Shown: positions 8,384 to 18,077, counted from the stretch's first letter. The stretch: 64,000 nucleotides of DNA from Clostridium punense (GCF_017874425.1 NZ_JAGGLL010000013.1:1-64000); one strand, 5' to 3'. Program-made: numbers and translations. The notes: a model not told the origin generated them from the letters alone.

Positions 8384-9913
8384 GTGAAAGGATGGACTAA
8401 AAAGGTGAAAATTAGATGTCCTAAGTTTATAAGAAAGTTGTTTTCCCCTATAACAAATTTATGGCATATGGCTTGGAGCAAGATTAGGAAGAGTATTAGG
8501 CTGGAACTGGTAACAATATTTGGAATATGCCTTTTGTTATCAACTATTGTTGGGAGTATAACAGATGATTTTTTTAGGGACAGAAGTAGATACGCTAGAA
8601 TAGATTACACTGGTAGTACTGATAGAATTGTAAATCAAGCGAGTAATATAGTAGACCATATAACTAATCTAAAAATTAGTATAGGTGATAAGGTAGCAAT
8701 AGAACAAGCACTGAGTAATTTTTCTCAAAATAGAAATTTAAAAACTATAATTTCTGATTTAGATGGAAAAGTTTTATATAAATCTAACAATGCCAATGAA
8801 ACCCAAGTAGATATATATTCAACTATAAAGAATGCTATGGAAGGATCAAGGGATAGGGAAGAGGCTAGAGTAAGTGAGGGTAAGGAATATATAAGCTTTT
8901 ATCCGATTAATTTTACTGACAGCAAGGGGTACGTAATTGTAAGCGGAATTCCTGAAGGACAAATAGTATATGAAATGAATTCTGACCCTATGTCTGGAGA
9001 TATTGCAGCTTTATTAACCTTTCTCTTATCTTTTTATTTTATAACTAATAAAAAGATGAGATATGTGGAAGAAGTATCTCACGGACTAATTGAAATTTCT
9101 AAAGGAAACCTAGATCATAGAATTCAAATTGTTGGGGAAGATGAAGTTAGTTCTTTGGCAAATAATATAAATTTCATGGCTCAACAGTTAAAAAAAAGAA
9201 TTGATAATGAAAGAAAAGCTGAGAGAACAAAGAGTGAATTAATAACAAATGTATCTCATGACCTTAGAACTCCACTAACCTCTATTAAAGGGTATCTAGG
9301 GCTTATAAAGGAAAATAAATATAAAGAAAAAGAACAGCTAGATGAATTTGTAAATATTGCCTACAATAAGACTGAAAAACTTGAAGTGCTAATAAATGAT
9401 TTGTTTGAGTACACTAAGCTAAGTGGTAGTGAGGTGGGGATTGATAAGCAAAATATTGCATTAAATGGACTTCTTGATCAGCTTATTGACGAACTTAGTC
9501 CTATTAGTGAAGAAAGTGATGTTGTTATTACTGAAGAATTTATTAATGAAAAAGTAGTAGTTAATATTGATCCTGCAAAAACTGTAAGAGTATTTGAAAA
9601 TCTACTAATAAATGCTATAAGGTATAGCATTAAGCCAGGAGAAATAAAAGTAATTCTTACTAAGGAAAGAGATGTGGCAGTGGTAAGTGTACAAAATAAG
9701 TGTGACAATTTAACTGAAGAAGATTTGGAGAAAATCTTCGATAGATTTTATAGGGCAGAAAAATCTAGGTCCTCAGATACAGGTGGAAGCGGTCTTGGAC
9801 TTGCAATAGCAAAAAGTATTGTACAGCTTCAAGGAGGTTGGATTGAAGCAAAATATAAAAATGGCTATGTAAGTTTTAATGTAAGATTTAGAATAATCAA
9901 TGATGAACAATAA
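8384..9913 (+). CDS. Membrane sensor histidine kinase, HAMP type
   Basis: A 509-residue kinase. A basic 38-residue N-terminal tail precedes the first membrane helix (about 41-60); an extracytoplasmic sensor domain (61-203) follows; then a second helix (about 205-222), HAMP (222-275), HisKA with His292 in NVSHDLRTPL and an ATPase domain with NLLINAIRYS, EKIFDRFYR and GSGLGLAIAK. VanS-like layout. The GTG start at 8384 has a weak AAAGG; a GTG seven codons later (8405) with AAAGGA is an alternative. It presumably phosphorylates the regulator just upstream. A terminator overlaps its stop codon and separates this set from the acyltransferase/radical SAM block. The stimulus is probably envelope-related given the glycosyltransferase and PAP2 neighbours (inference). 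Confidence 0.9.
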   Translation: MKGWTKKVKIRCPKFIRKLFSPITNLWHMAWSKIRKSIRLELVTIFGICLLLSTIVGSITDDFFRDRSRYARIDYTGSTDRIVNQASNIVDHITNLKISIGDKVAIEQALSNFSQNRNLKTIISDLDGKVLYKSNNANETQVDIYSTIKNAMEGSRDREEARVSEGKEYISFYPINFTDSKGYVIVSGIPEGQIVYEMNSDPMSGDIAALLTFLLSFYFITNKKMRYVEEVSHGLIEISKGNLDHRIQIVGEDEVSSLANNINFMAQQLKKRIDNERKAERTKSELITNVSHDLRTPLTSIKGYLGLIKENKYKEKEQLDEFVNIAYNKTEKLEVLINDLFEYTKLSGSEVGIDKQNIALNGLLDQLIDELSPISEESDVVITEEFINEKVVVNIDPAKTVRVFENLLINAIRYSIKPGEIKVILTKERDVAVVSVQNKCDNLTEEDLEKIFDRFYRAEKSRSSDTGGSGLGLAIAKSIVQLQGGWIEAKYKNGYVSFNVRFRIINDEQ

Positions 9914-9941
9914 CAGAAGTCTTTTGACTTCTGTTTTTTTT
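9913..9941 (+). terminator. Intrinsic terminator overlapping the kinase stop codon
   Basis: ACAGAAGTC (9913-9921) pairs with GACTTCTGT (9926-9934) over a TTTT loop, followed by a long T run. It ends the GT4-PAP2-RR-HK unit. Confidence 0.9.
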
Positions 9942-10577
9942 GTCATAAAAGTTTAATACTGCTTATAAAATGTATTCAAGTTGAAATAACATAAAGGTTC
10001 TTATGAGTTTTATATAAAGCTGTTTTCCTCATTAGCTTGCTGTAAATCTAAATAGATATGTTATGTATAGTATGGATAGTATGATTTAGCAAATAATTTG
10101 GGGAAGTTTAAAATAGTAGTATTGTTACTAAAAATAATTAAGAAATAATTATTATATAATTTTCAATTCTACATAGGATTTATATTTAATATATATGTGA
10201 TAGAATAAAATTAATAGTTATTAAATCAATTTAACAAAAAAGTTTAATTATAGATTAATTTATCTTATATCTTTTAAGTAGGTATAAAAAGAACAAGGTA
10301 AAAACTCATAAAATTAAATTTTACTAGTAAGTATAAACTTGTTTAAAGTATGTATGTTCTACTAATAAATACACCTTAGTAATTATGAAGAAAATTTTAA
10401 GGTCATCACGGGATTTAAAGTAGTCAACTTATTATTAATTCATTCTTAAAAGCTGTGTAGTTATGTTATAAATCATCTAGATTATAGCTAATCATAAATT
10501 TTAGGTGTGACCAATCTTGTATTTTAATTGTAAGGGTGAAAATTTTAGGTAGACATATATTTTTATATGGGAGAAGT
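9942..10577. other. Intergenic region before the acyltransferase/radical SAM block
   Basis: About 635 AT-rich bases with no ORF carrying a ribosome site, no tRNA and no recognised riboswitch. It must hold the promoter for the following gene; no single -35/-10 pair stands out. Confidence 0.55.
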
Positions 10578-11567
10578 ATGGATATAAAAATTTTTAATAG
10601 TGTAGAACTCATTGACGAGGAATGGGAATGTATGGTTGAAAACCACCCATTTTTAAAAAGAAAATATTTAAGATTACTTGAGGAAACCAATCCCTGTGAG
10701 GCTAAATACTATTTAGTGACTGGGGAAGAAGGAAGGAAGTATTGTTTTGTTTCCTATAAATTAAAGCTTAATGTATTTACTTATAGTAAATTAAAGTTAG
10801 AAATACCTGTTACGGTAATCGGAATTCCTGCTTCAGTTTCAGCCCCAGGCTACTTTTGTGATGATGAAAAGGTTATTTTAAAGGTGCTGGAGGCTATAAA
10901 GGGAATGAAGATAATATTAAATAGTAGTGATAAGCTTCATAGCTTAAAAAGAGGACAAACTTTACCGGACTGTATTATGAACCTTCCATGGGTTAACTTT
11001 GGAGAGTATTTGAAATCCATGAAGGGTACCCATAGATATAGATATAATAAGGTTAAAAAACAAGGTAAAATTTTAAGGGTAGAAACTCTGGAGTACAACG
11101 AGGAATTTAGTGAGGAGCTTTACAGATTATATGAAAATGTGTATTTTAAATCTAACTTTAAGCTAGAAAAGCTTCCAATTCACTTTTTCAAGAAAAATGG
11201 AGCTGATACCACTGTATTCAGTTTAGGAGAAAAGCCTGTAGGTTTTGTTCAAACCTTTAAAGAAGAGGATGTTTTCTACTTTTTATTTGGAGGAATAAAT
11301 TATGATTTAAATAAGGAGCATAGCTTATATTTTAATATGCTTTATCACATTATTTCCATGGCAATTAAAAGTGGTGCAAAGCAGGTAAAGATGGGACAAA
11401 CTGCTGAAGATGCTAAGCTCAGGTTAGGATGCAGACTAGAGGAGAAGTATCTGTATGTTCATAGCTCTAGTAGATTATTAAATAGGGTGATTCAGCATGT
11501 TGTGCCTTTATTTAGTTACAGATACAACCTAGAGAACTATCATGTGTTTAAAGAGAATTCTGATTAA
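10578..11567 (+). CDS. FemAB/BioF2-like GNAT-fold acyltransferase
   Basis: A 329-residue soluble protein resembling the FemAB-like/peptidoglycan-recognition acyltransferases (the group of Pfam domains BioF2-like and FemAB_like). The C-terminal half has the fold's usual strands: GEKPVGFVQTF (acyl-donor-binding strand region), YFLFGGINYDLNKEHSLYFNML (position of the donor site) and KMGQTAEDAKLRLGC, a segment typical of this group. Members transfer amino acids or acyl groups onto cell-wall or lipid intermediates, or onto unknown amines. The ATG at 10578 is preferred: GGGAGAAG lies just upstream, while a GTG 14 codons earlier has no ribosome site. It is the first gene of the acyltransferase/radical SAM block; substrate unknown. 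Confidence 0.7.
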   Translation: MDIKIFNSVELIDEEWECMVENHPFLKRKYLRLLEETNPCEAKYYLVTGEEGRKYCFVSYKLKLNVFTYSKLKLEIPVTVIGIPASVSAPGYFCDDEKVILKVLEAIKGMKIILNSSDKLHSLKRGQTLPDCIMNLPWVNFGEYLKSMKGTHRYRYNKVKKQGKILRVETLEYNEEFSEELYRLYENVYFKSNFKLEKLPIHFFKKNGADTTVFSLGEKPVGFVQTFKEEDVFYFLFGGINYDLNKEHSLYFNMLYHIISMAIKSGAKQVKMGQTAEDAKLRLGCRLEEKYLYVHSSSRLLNRVIQHVVPLFSYRYNLENYHVFKENSD

Positions 11568-11668
11568 CATAGATGAATAGAAATAGTTACTTTCATAGCA
11601 ATTAAAATGTGATCTTAATTTTGTAAGAACTAAGGAATCCACAGTTACTTTAACAATGGAAGGGGATT

Positions 11669-12775
11669 ATGATGAAAATTATAAATTGTAATAATAAAAC
11701 ACTGAAAAATCAAATGTTAGACTTTCGGAAAAGCCTATACAAAAATAATCCCTATTTTAAGAATTCAGAGCAGTTAACCTTAAAGGATATGCTGTTTAAG
11801 AAAACTACTTTTTCAAAAGGTGCTATGATTGAACCTCTATTAGTTGAAGAACATGGAGAAATTTACTCTTCAGCACTTTTAATTCATGAGAAAAACTTTT
11901 GTGAATATGTTCAAATTGCCTTCTTTGAATGTAAAGAGGGGTATGAAGAGGCGGGAAGGGTTTTAATAGATTATGCCATTGAAAAGGCAAGAGAAATGGA
12001 TGTACCTAAGGTTCTTATTGGAATGAATGGTCATGTTAATTATGGACTTGGAATCTTAAGTAGTGATTTTCAAAGTCCTCAAAGTTTTGGATCTTCATAT
12101 AATCCTGAGTTCTACTTAAAAATTTTTGAAGGTTACCCTCACAATAAAGTGGTTTTGACTTCCTTATTAAAGGATTTAAGTACCTTTAGCATGGAAAAAG
12201 TAGATAAAGTTCTTGAAAGAGTTAATCGAAACTATTCCTTTAGAATTATGAATATCAGTGATTTGAAAAATGAAATTGAAATATATACAAGGTTAAATAA
12301 TGAGATTTTTAAGGAACATAAATTTTACTACCATAGGGAAAGTACTATGGATTTTGAGCTGTTTAAGGATTTATCCTATTTAATTAAAGGCGAGAATCTT
12401 ATTTTTGCTTACAAAGATAAAGAGCCAATAGGATTCCTCTTATGGTATCCTGATTTCCATGAGCTTGTAGCTCCTTATAAATCCTTTGGAGTTTCAACGG
12501 TGCTAAAAAACAAGTTTATGTCGCATAGTATTGAGAAGGTTAAGATTGTGGAACTTGGAGTGCTTTCTAAATATAGAAATACTGGAGTTACCTTTGGGCT
12601 TTTGAAAAAATGTTATGAATTAACAAAAAATAGATATAAGTTATGCGAGTCAAGCTGGATACTGGATTATAATTTTCCTTCAGTAAACTGTGGGCTCACC
12701 TTTGACTTTCAGGAATATAAAAAATTCAATGTGTACGAGATACAGGTGGAAAGATGTAAAACTATTTCTAGGTAA
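11669..12775 (+). CDS. GNAT-like acyltransferase, two-domain
   Basis: A 368-residue soluble protein with two GNAT-like halves. The N-terminal half contains the EEAGRVLIDYAIEKAREMDVPKVLIGMNGH segment, which looks like the acyl-CoA pyrophosphate-loop helix followed by a strand; the second half contains NLIFAYKDKEPIGFLLWYPD and VELGVLSKYRNTGVTFGLLKKCYE, again the order strand-helix with a (Q/R)xxGxx(A/T)-like turn (RNTGVTFGL). It probably transfers an acyl group to an amine, but neither partner is known. The start is ATG behind GGAAGGGG; the next codon is also ATG. It lies 101 bases after the FemAB-like gene, with the same orientation as the radical SAM genes. Function by fold only. Confidence 0.6.
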   Translation: MMKIINCNNKTLKNQMLDFRKSLYKNNPYFKNSEQLTLKDMLFKKTTFSKGAMIEPLLVEEHGEIYSSALLIHEKNFCEYVQIAFFECKEGYEEAGRVLIDYAIEKAREMDVPKVLIGMNGHVNYGLGILSSDFQSPQSFGSSYNPEFYLKIFEGYPHNKVVLTSLLKDLSTFSMEKVDKVLERVNRNYSFRIMNISDLKNEIEIYTRLNNEIFKEHKFYYHRESTMDFELFKDLSYLIKGENLIFAYKDKEPIGFLLWYPDFHELVAPYKSFGVSTVLKNKFMSHSIEKVKIVELGVLSKYRNTGVTFGLLKKCYELTKNRYKLCESSWILDYNFPSVNCGLTFDFQEYKKFNVYEIQVERCKTISR

Positions 12776-12996
12776 GTCTTTAGCCTTTAGATGCAAATAA
12801 AATTTTCTCTATAGGCTTCTATGGCAAAATTCAATTTATTAAACTTCAAAAGTTTCAAGAGATTATTAATTGAATTTCTTATAAGTTAAACCATAGTTTA
12901 GAATTTTTATGAACAATTTTGGACGTGAGAGTTATTCCTGTATAAAATAAAGATATTTAAATATATGATTATGATTTTTTGTTAAGGAGTATTTAC

Positions 12997-14283
12997 ATGA
13001 AAATAATGCTTGTTAGAACTAGAGCTAAAAGTGCATATAATTTTCTTCAGCCAATTGTAGTGGAACCTTTAGAATTAGAGTATATGGCAACTATTTTGGA
13101 GAAAAGTGGGCTAAAATATTTTATTCAAGATGAAATAATAAGTAAAAAAAACACTCTCAATGTTTTCATTGAAGAGAAGCCACAGATTGTAATTATGTCT
13201 GGATATTTAAATAATGTAACTACTATCCTCGCTCATAGCATTGAAATGAAAAAAATAAATCCTGAAGTGTTAATCATTGTAGGTGGAGTTCATGCAGAAG
13301 TTAATTATAAAGACTTTTTTAGTGAAGGGGTAGATATAGTTTGTTATTCTGGTGGCTTCAAGCCCTTAGAAGCTCTTATAACCTATAAGTTTGACAAAAG
13401 TTTCTTCCAGAATATAAAAGGCATATGCTACAAAAGTTTCTATGATGAATGGATAACTAATGGAAGAGAGGTTTTTAGTCCGGAAGAATTGATGGCTCCC
13501 GATAGAAGTTTTTTTTATAAGAATAAAAAAAGCTTTAAATATTTAAATTTAGGAGCGTATGCCATGGTAAAAACCTCTTATGGATGTCCTTATGCTTGTA
13601 ACTTTTGTTATTGTAGGCTTTTAAATGGGGGAGCTTATACTCAAAGAACCTTAGAAAGTGTAGTTGAGGAAATAAAAAATATTAATTGTAAAAATATTTG
13701 GATTATTGATGATACCTTTCTAATTTCTAGAAGGCGATTAATTGACTTTAATGAAATTTTAAAGAGTCATGATATTAAAAAGAACTTCATAGTATATTCA
13801 AGAGCAGATTTTATCGTTGAAAATAAGGATTTACTTTCAGTGATGAAGGAAATAGGCATAAAGCAAGTAATTGTAGGCTTAGAAGCCGTGGAGGACTTAA
13901 CCCTTAAGGAATTCACTAAGGGTACGGATAGCAATGTAAATAAAAAATGTGTAGAACTTTTAAATGAAAGTGGAATTCAATGCGTGGGGTTATTTGTAAC
14001 TCATATTGATTATAAGAAAGAAGATTTTAATAAGTTATATAAGTGGATTAAAAGTGTAGGGTTAAAGTTATGTACTTTTTCCATATATACGCCACTTCCA
14101 GGTACAGAGCTTTATGAAAAGCATAAACAGGAGTTGAGATTTAAAAACTATGACCACATGGATTTTCTTCATCTTTTAGTTAAGCCAAGAAATCTTAGTG
14201 TTAGTAAGTATTACTATTATTTTTATACTATGCAGCTAAAGATTTACTTGAACAGCTTAAAATTAATAATTTTAGGTAGGTGA
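12997..14283 (+). CDS. Radical SAM protein with cobalamin-binding-type N-terminus (1 of 4)
   Basis: A 428-residue protein of the B12-binding/radical SAM architecture. N-terminal Rossmann-like domain (1-125) with EPLELEY (24-30) and the GGVHAEV loop at 96-102. It lacks the DxHxxG motif that holds cobalamin base-off in methylmalonyl-CoA-mutase-type domains, as many radical SAM relatives do. The radical SAM core has C197, C201 and C204 in GCPYACNFC, the 4Fe-4S site that cleaves S-adenosylmethionine, then WIIDDTFL, YSRADF, GLEA and PLPGTELYE. The C-terminal 40 residues are Tyr-rich and hydrophobic, suggesting membrane contact. Start ATG 12997 behind AAGGAG. Closely related in layout to the genes at 15021 and 16702. 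Reaction unknown: methylation at an unactivated carbon, or another cobalamin-assisted rearrangement. Confidence 0.82.
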   Translation: MKIMLVRTRAKSAYNFLQPIVVEPLELEYMATILEKSGLKYFIQDEIISKKNTLNVFIEEKPQIVIMSGYLNNVTTILAHSIEMKKINPEVLIIVGGVHAEVNYKDFFSEGVDIVCYSGGFKPLEALITYKFDKSFFQNIKGICYKSFYDEWITNGREVFSPEELMAPDRSFFYKNKKSFKYLNLGAYAMVKTSYGCPYACNFCYCRLLNGGAYTQRTLESVVEEIKNINCKNIWIIDDTFLISRRRLIDFNEILKSHDIKKNFIVYSRADFIVENKDLLSVMKEIGIKQVIVGLEAVEDLTLKEFTKGTDSNVNKKCVELLNESGIQCVGLFVTHIDYKKEDFNKLYKWIKSVGLKLCTFSIYTPLPGTELYEKHKQELRFKNYDHMDFLHLLVKPRNLSVSKYYYYFYTMQLKIYLNSLKLIILGR

Positions 14284-14371
14284 AGGAATTCACAGCCATT
14301 AAGTGAAATAAGGTCAACCTAATAAATTAATTTAGTGATCAGATAGCAAAGATTAACAATATGGGAGGAAT

Positions 14372-15019
14372 ATGATGAGTATTTGGGATTTTTGGGCATC
14401 AAGGTATGAAAGGTTATGGGTTCAGAAGTATTCCTTAGGACCAACAAGAAAAGCAGTATTAAAGGAAATAAAAGATATTTTAAGCTATAAGGGAGAGAAA
14501 AATGGCCAATCTGAAGAAGGTAAAATGATAAACCTCTTGGATGTAGGCTGCGGAACGGGCCAACTCACTAGAGAAATATGGGAAAAGTTTAAGGGGGAGA
14601 TTTCTTACCTAGAAGGTTTAGATTATTCAAAAGCTATGGTAGAAGAGGCAAGGAGAAACTCCATTACAATCAATTATACCAATTCTTCAATTGAAGGTTA
14701 TAACGCTAAAAAGAAATTTAGTGTTATAACTTGCACCCATTCCTTTCCTTATTATAAAGATAAGAAGGGCACTATTGAAAAGTTCTATGATTTATTAGAA
14801 GAAGAAGGGTATGTACTTTTAGCCCAAGCCTCGGAAAAAAGCTTCTATGACAAAATAGCCATGTTTATTGTGAAGTTTACCACAACTAAAGCAAGTTATT
14901 TAAGTCCTAAAGAAATTAAAGAACTTACAAAGGGGCATTTCATTTTAGAAGAAGAAATTCTCATAAGAGAAAAACCATATATGCCGTCTATAGTTTTATT
15001 TAAGTTGAGGAGGAAGTAG
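14372..15019 (+). CDS. Class I SAM-dependent methyltransferase
   Basis: A 215-residue methyltransferase of the UbiE/Methyltransf_11-25 type. Motif I is LLDVGCGTG at 55-63, with a GLDYSKAMVEEA segment supplying the acidic residue for the ribose; NSSIEGYNAKKKFSVITC is the motif II/post-I region. The N-terminal IWDFWASRYERLW is typical of such enzymes acting on small molecules or lipids. It sits between two radical SAM genes, and its stop codon is one base before the next start, with the ribosome site of that gene (GAGGAGGA) inside its own 3' end; hence co-translation is likely. ATG at 14372 behind GGGAGG. O- or N-methylation of the product of the block is a fair guess only. Confidence 0.82.
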   Translation: MMSIWDFWASRYERLWVQKYSLGPTRKAVLKEIKDILSYKGEKNGQSEEGKMINLLDVGCGTGQLTREIWEKFKGEISYLEGLDYSKAMVEEARRNSITINYTNSSIEGYNAKKKFSVITCTHSFPYYKDKKGTIEKFYDLLEEEGYVLLAQASEKSFYDKIAMFIVKFTTTKASYLSPKEIKELTKGHFILEEEILIREKPYMPSIVLFKLRRK

Positions 15020-15020
15020 C

Positions 15021-16523
15021 TTGAATATATTACTTATCAGACCAAAGCCACCTAAAGAAACTATAGGGCTGCAAAGTGTGATGATTTGTGAACCATTGGA
15101 ATTAGAGTATTTGGTAGCAAATATAAGTCCTTTGGGACACAAAGTGGAAATTTTAGATATGATTTTAGAAAAAAGGCCTTTGGAGTATTATATTAAAAGT
15201 TGCAAGCCCGATATTGTGGGAATAACAGGGTACATTTCCCATGTAAATATAATTAAGAATTATGGAAAAGCAATAAAAGGAATATGTAAGGATATAAAGG
15301 TAGTAGTAGGTGGAGTTCATGCTGAGGTAGTACCAGAAGATTTTTTATATGAACATATTGACTATATAATTAGAGCTAATGGCATTGAAACCTTTATTAA
15401 CATTATTGAGTTTTTAGATGAAGTTAAAGCAAAGGATAATTTATTAAAAAATAATATAAAGAAAAATAAAGGACAAGATATTAGAAATGAATTTATGGAA
15501 ACTTTAAATGGAAAGTTTGAAGTGGAAGGGGAAAATGAAAAACAAAATGAGAACCAGGAAGGGTGCGTATATGGAGTAACTAACCTACCAGGGACTTATG
15601 GTGGTGAAGTTGTGCTGAAAGCTTTGGAGTTTAAGTGGAAACATCCAGATAGAAAAAGTGTAAGCAAATATAGGAACAAGTACTATTATATGTTTCATAA
15701 TCCATGTGCTCTTATTAAAACCTCCTATGGATGTCCTTATAAGTGTAGCTTTTGTTTTTGCAGAAATATTACAGATGGGAAATATTTTGCTAGAGAGTTA
15801 GAGGATATCATGGAGGAACTTAAAGGCATTGAGGAAGAAGAAATTTATATTGTAGATGATGATTTTCTTTTCAATAGAGAAAGATTGCTTATGTTTGCAC
15901 AATTGCTAAAGAGCTATGGTATTAAAAAAAGGTTTTTAGTCTATGGAAGGGCAGATTTTATAGCGCAAAATGAAGATGTAATTAGAGAACTCTCAGAAGT
16001 AGGGTTAAGAGCTTGCATTGTGGGGCTGGAGTCTGCTAGTGAAGAAGAATTATTGAAATATAATAAAAAGTCCCAAGTGGAATTTAATGAGAGGGCTGTA
16101 AAAATCCTTCAAAAGTATGGCATTGAGTGTTATGCAACTTTGATACTTGGAATTGACTGGGGAAAAGAAGACTTTTATAGATTATATCAGTGGGTAAGAA
16201 AGTTAAAAATAAGATTTGTGAACCTTCAGCCCTTTACCCCTCTTCCTGGGACTGAACTGTTTGAAGAATATAAAGATAAGTTAATTGTTAAAAGAGAAGA
16301 GCATGAAAAGTGGGATTTAGCCCATTTAACAGTAGAGCCTTCAAAAATGTCAATTAGAAGCTATTACTATAACATTATTAAGCTTTATTACAAAATTATT
16401 ATGTCTCCTTCAAATATATTCTACATTGTTAGAAGGTATGGATTTTTTCAAAGCCTAAAGCTATCTTTTGGCAGTTCTAGTATATCTCTTCAATATTTTA
16501 TAAAGATTGTTAGAGGAAAATAG
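15021..16523 (+). CDS. Radical SAM protein with cobalamin-binding-type N-terminus (2 of 4)
   Basis: A 500-residue paralogue of the protein at 12997. N-terminal domain with EPLELEY (24-30) and GGVHAEV (97-103); radical SAM cysteines C238, C242, C245 in GCPYKCSFC; then YIVDDDFLFNRERL, YGRADFI, GLESA and PLPGTELFE. It is longer than its siblings because of an insertion at about 135-200 rich in Lys, Asn and Glu, probably a disordered linker between the domains. The C-terminal 60 residues again mix Tyr and hydrophobics (YYYNIIKLYYKI) with basic residues, suggesting peripheral membrane attachment. TTG start at 15021 behind GAGGAGG, one base after the methyltransferase stop. Reaction unknown. Confidence 0.82.
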   Translation: MNILLIRPKPPKETIGLQSVMICEPLELEYLVANISPLGHKVEILDMILEKRPLEYYIKSCKPDIVGITGYISHVNIIKNYGKAIKGICKDIKVVVGGVHAEVVPEDFLYEHIDYIIRANGIETFINIIEFLDEVKAKDNLLKNNIKKNKGQDIRNEFMETLNGKFEVEGENEKQNENQEGCVYGVTNLPGTYGGEVVLKALEFKWKHPDRKSVSKYRNKYYYMFHNPCALIKTSYGCPYKCSFCFCRNITDGKYFARELEDIMEELKGIEEEEIYIVDDDFLFNRERLLMFAQLLKSYGIKKRFLVYGRADFIAQNEDVIRELSEVGLRACIVGLESASEEELLKYNKKSQVEFNERAVKILQKYGIECYATLILGIDWGKEDFYRLYQWVRKLKIRFVNLQPFTPLPGTELFEEYKDKLIVKREEHEKWDLAHLTVEPSKMSIRSYYYNIIKLYYKIIMSPSNIFYIVRRYGFFQSLKLSFGSSSISLQYFIKIVRGK

Positions 16524-16701
16524 CATAAAATTAAGTTCATATTGTAAATAAATAATTCAAACAATAAATAGTTTAATTATAAAAGTTATTAAAAGAAAGT
16601 CGTTGGATTATGGCAATGATAAGATTTACAAAACAATAAAGATGTAGAAAACTAAAATAAAATTCATTTATATAATGAAATAACAGAGGAAGGTTGATTA
16701 A

Positions 16702-18063
16702 ATGAAAATTTTACTTGTTCGGCCTCCAAGAATTAAACAGGCAGTTACACTAGGAGAGATGATGTTCTGTGAGCCTTTAGGTCTTCAGTGCATATATAAG
16801 ATTTTAAAAGAACAGCATAGGGTTGAAATTCTAGATCTTATGGTTCAGGGCGAAGACTTTCATAAGAAATTTAAAGAGTTTAATCCTGATATGGTGGGAA
16901 TTACTTCTCTTTGCATAGATGTAGATAATGTATTAAAACTGGCTAGAGAAGTAAAAGTCTTAAATCCAAAGGTTATAACCTTTGTTGGAGGAACTCAGGC
17001 ATATTTAAGTCCTGAAAGTTTTTTCACACAACATGTGGATCATGTTTTCAAGTTTACTACTACAGATAATTTAAAAAAGTTAATGGAACTTTTATCTAAA
17101 GGAGAAATGGGACCTATAGAGGGAGTTTGTAGTAGGGTGCTTGATTTTGAAGGTGCAGAAGCTAAGGGTAGAAATGAGTACATGGTTCCAGATAGAAACT
17201 CAACTAAGAAGTACAGAAGTTATTATAGCTATTTAGGGTATAAACCTTGTGCTATAATGCAAACCTCCTTAGGTTGCAGTAAAAGTTGTGACTTTTGCTT
17301 AAGATGGAGAATTGAAGGGGCTAGGGAGGAAGATATTGATTTACAGTTAATAATTAATCAATTAAAGGAAATAGAAGAGCCTTCAGTTATGATATGTGAT
17401 AATGATTTTCTAAACAATGAAGAAAGGCTTGAAAAGTTTTGTGATTTACTAGAGAGAGAAGGTATAACTAAAAACTTTATATGCTATGGCAGTGTTCATA
17501 GTGTATTATCGCATCCTCATACTATAAGTCGATTGAAGGACAATGGACTTAAAGCTGTACTTGTAGGATATGAAACCTTTAAGAATGAAGAGTTAGAAAA
17601 TTATAGAAAAAAATCCACTGTAGAGGATAATATTAAGGCTAGTGAGATATTAAAACAGTTGGGTATTGATGTTTGGGCTTCCTTTATGCTTCACCCAGAT
17701 TGGGATCTAGAGGATTTTAAGAGCTTGAAAAAATATGTGAAAAAGTTAAGGCCTGAGATATCTACATTTAGTCCTTTAACTCCTTTTCCTAACTTGCCAA
17801 TGTACAAGAAGTATGAAGAAAGGCTTATTTATAATCCAATGGAATATGAGGCTTGGAGCTTTGGTAAAGTGACTATAAAGCCTTCTAAAATGTCTCTAAG
17901 AAGATATTACTTTGAGCTTTTAAGATTTGTACTTTATGTAAATGTGAGAATGAATAGCACCTCTTATATGATAAAAAGATTTGGAGTTGGTACAGTGTTT
18001 AGAATGGGAAGAGGCTCTTTTGGAGTAGTTAAAACTTACTTGAATCTGATGTTCAAGGCTTAG
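16702..18063 (+). CDS. Radical SAM protein with cobalamin-binding-type N-terminus (3 of 4)
   Basis: A 453-residue third paralogue. EPLGLQC replaces EPLELEY at 24-30, and the loop reads GGTQAYL at 96-102 instead of GGVHAEV, so its cofactor or substrate pocket differs from the other two. Radical SAM cysteines are C192, C196 and C199 in GCSKSCDFC; later marks are MICDNDFLNNEERL and the KVTIKPSKMSLRRYY segment that matches the siblings (TVEPSKMSIRSYY). The C-terminus is basic and hydrophobic. ATG behind AGGAAGG. It precedes the fourth radical SAM gene by 14 bases, so the two are surely co-transcribed; 178 bases separate it from the second one, enough for another promoter. Reaction unknown. Confidence 0.82.
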   Translation: MKILLVRPPRIKQAVTLGEMMFCEPLGLQCIYKILKEQHRVEILDLMVQGEDFHKKFKEFNPDMVGITSLCIDVDNVLKLAREVKVLNPKVITFVGGTQAYLSPESFFTQHVDHVFKFTTTDNLKKLMELLSKGEMGPIEGVCSRVLDFEGAEAKGRNEYMVPDRNSTKKYRSYYSYLGYKPCAIMQTSLGCSKSCDFCLRWRIEGAREEDIDLQLIINQLKEIEEPSVMICDNDFLNNEERLEKFCDLLEREGITKNFICYGSVHSVLSHPHTISRLKDNGLKAVLVGYETFKNEELENYRKKSTVEDNIKASEILKQLGIDVWASFMLHPDWDLEDFKSLKKYVKKLRPEISTFSPLTPFPNLPMYKKYEERLIYNPMEYEAWSFGKVTIKPSKMSLRRYYFELLRFVLYVNVRMNSTSYMIKRFGVGTVFRMGRGSFGVVKTYLNLMFKA

Positions 18064-18077
18064 AAGGGGGAAGGCAA

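Noticed and set aside
12821-12889. 22-codon ORF starting MAKFNLLNFKSFK, cationic and amphipathic, between the second acyltransferase gene and radical SAM gene 1; considered as a peptide substrate
   Set aside because: Only a weak AGG precedes the ATG, there is no leader-core pattern, and such short frames arise by chance in AT-rich DNA.
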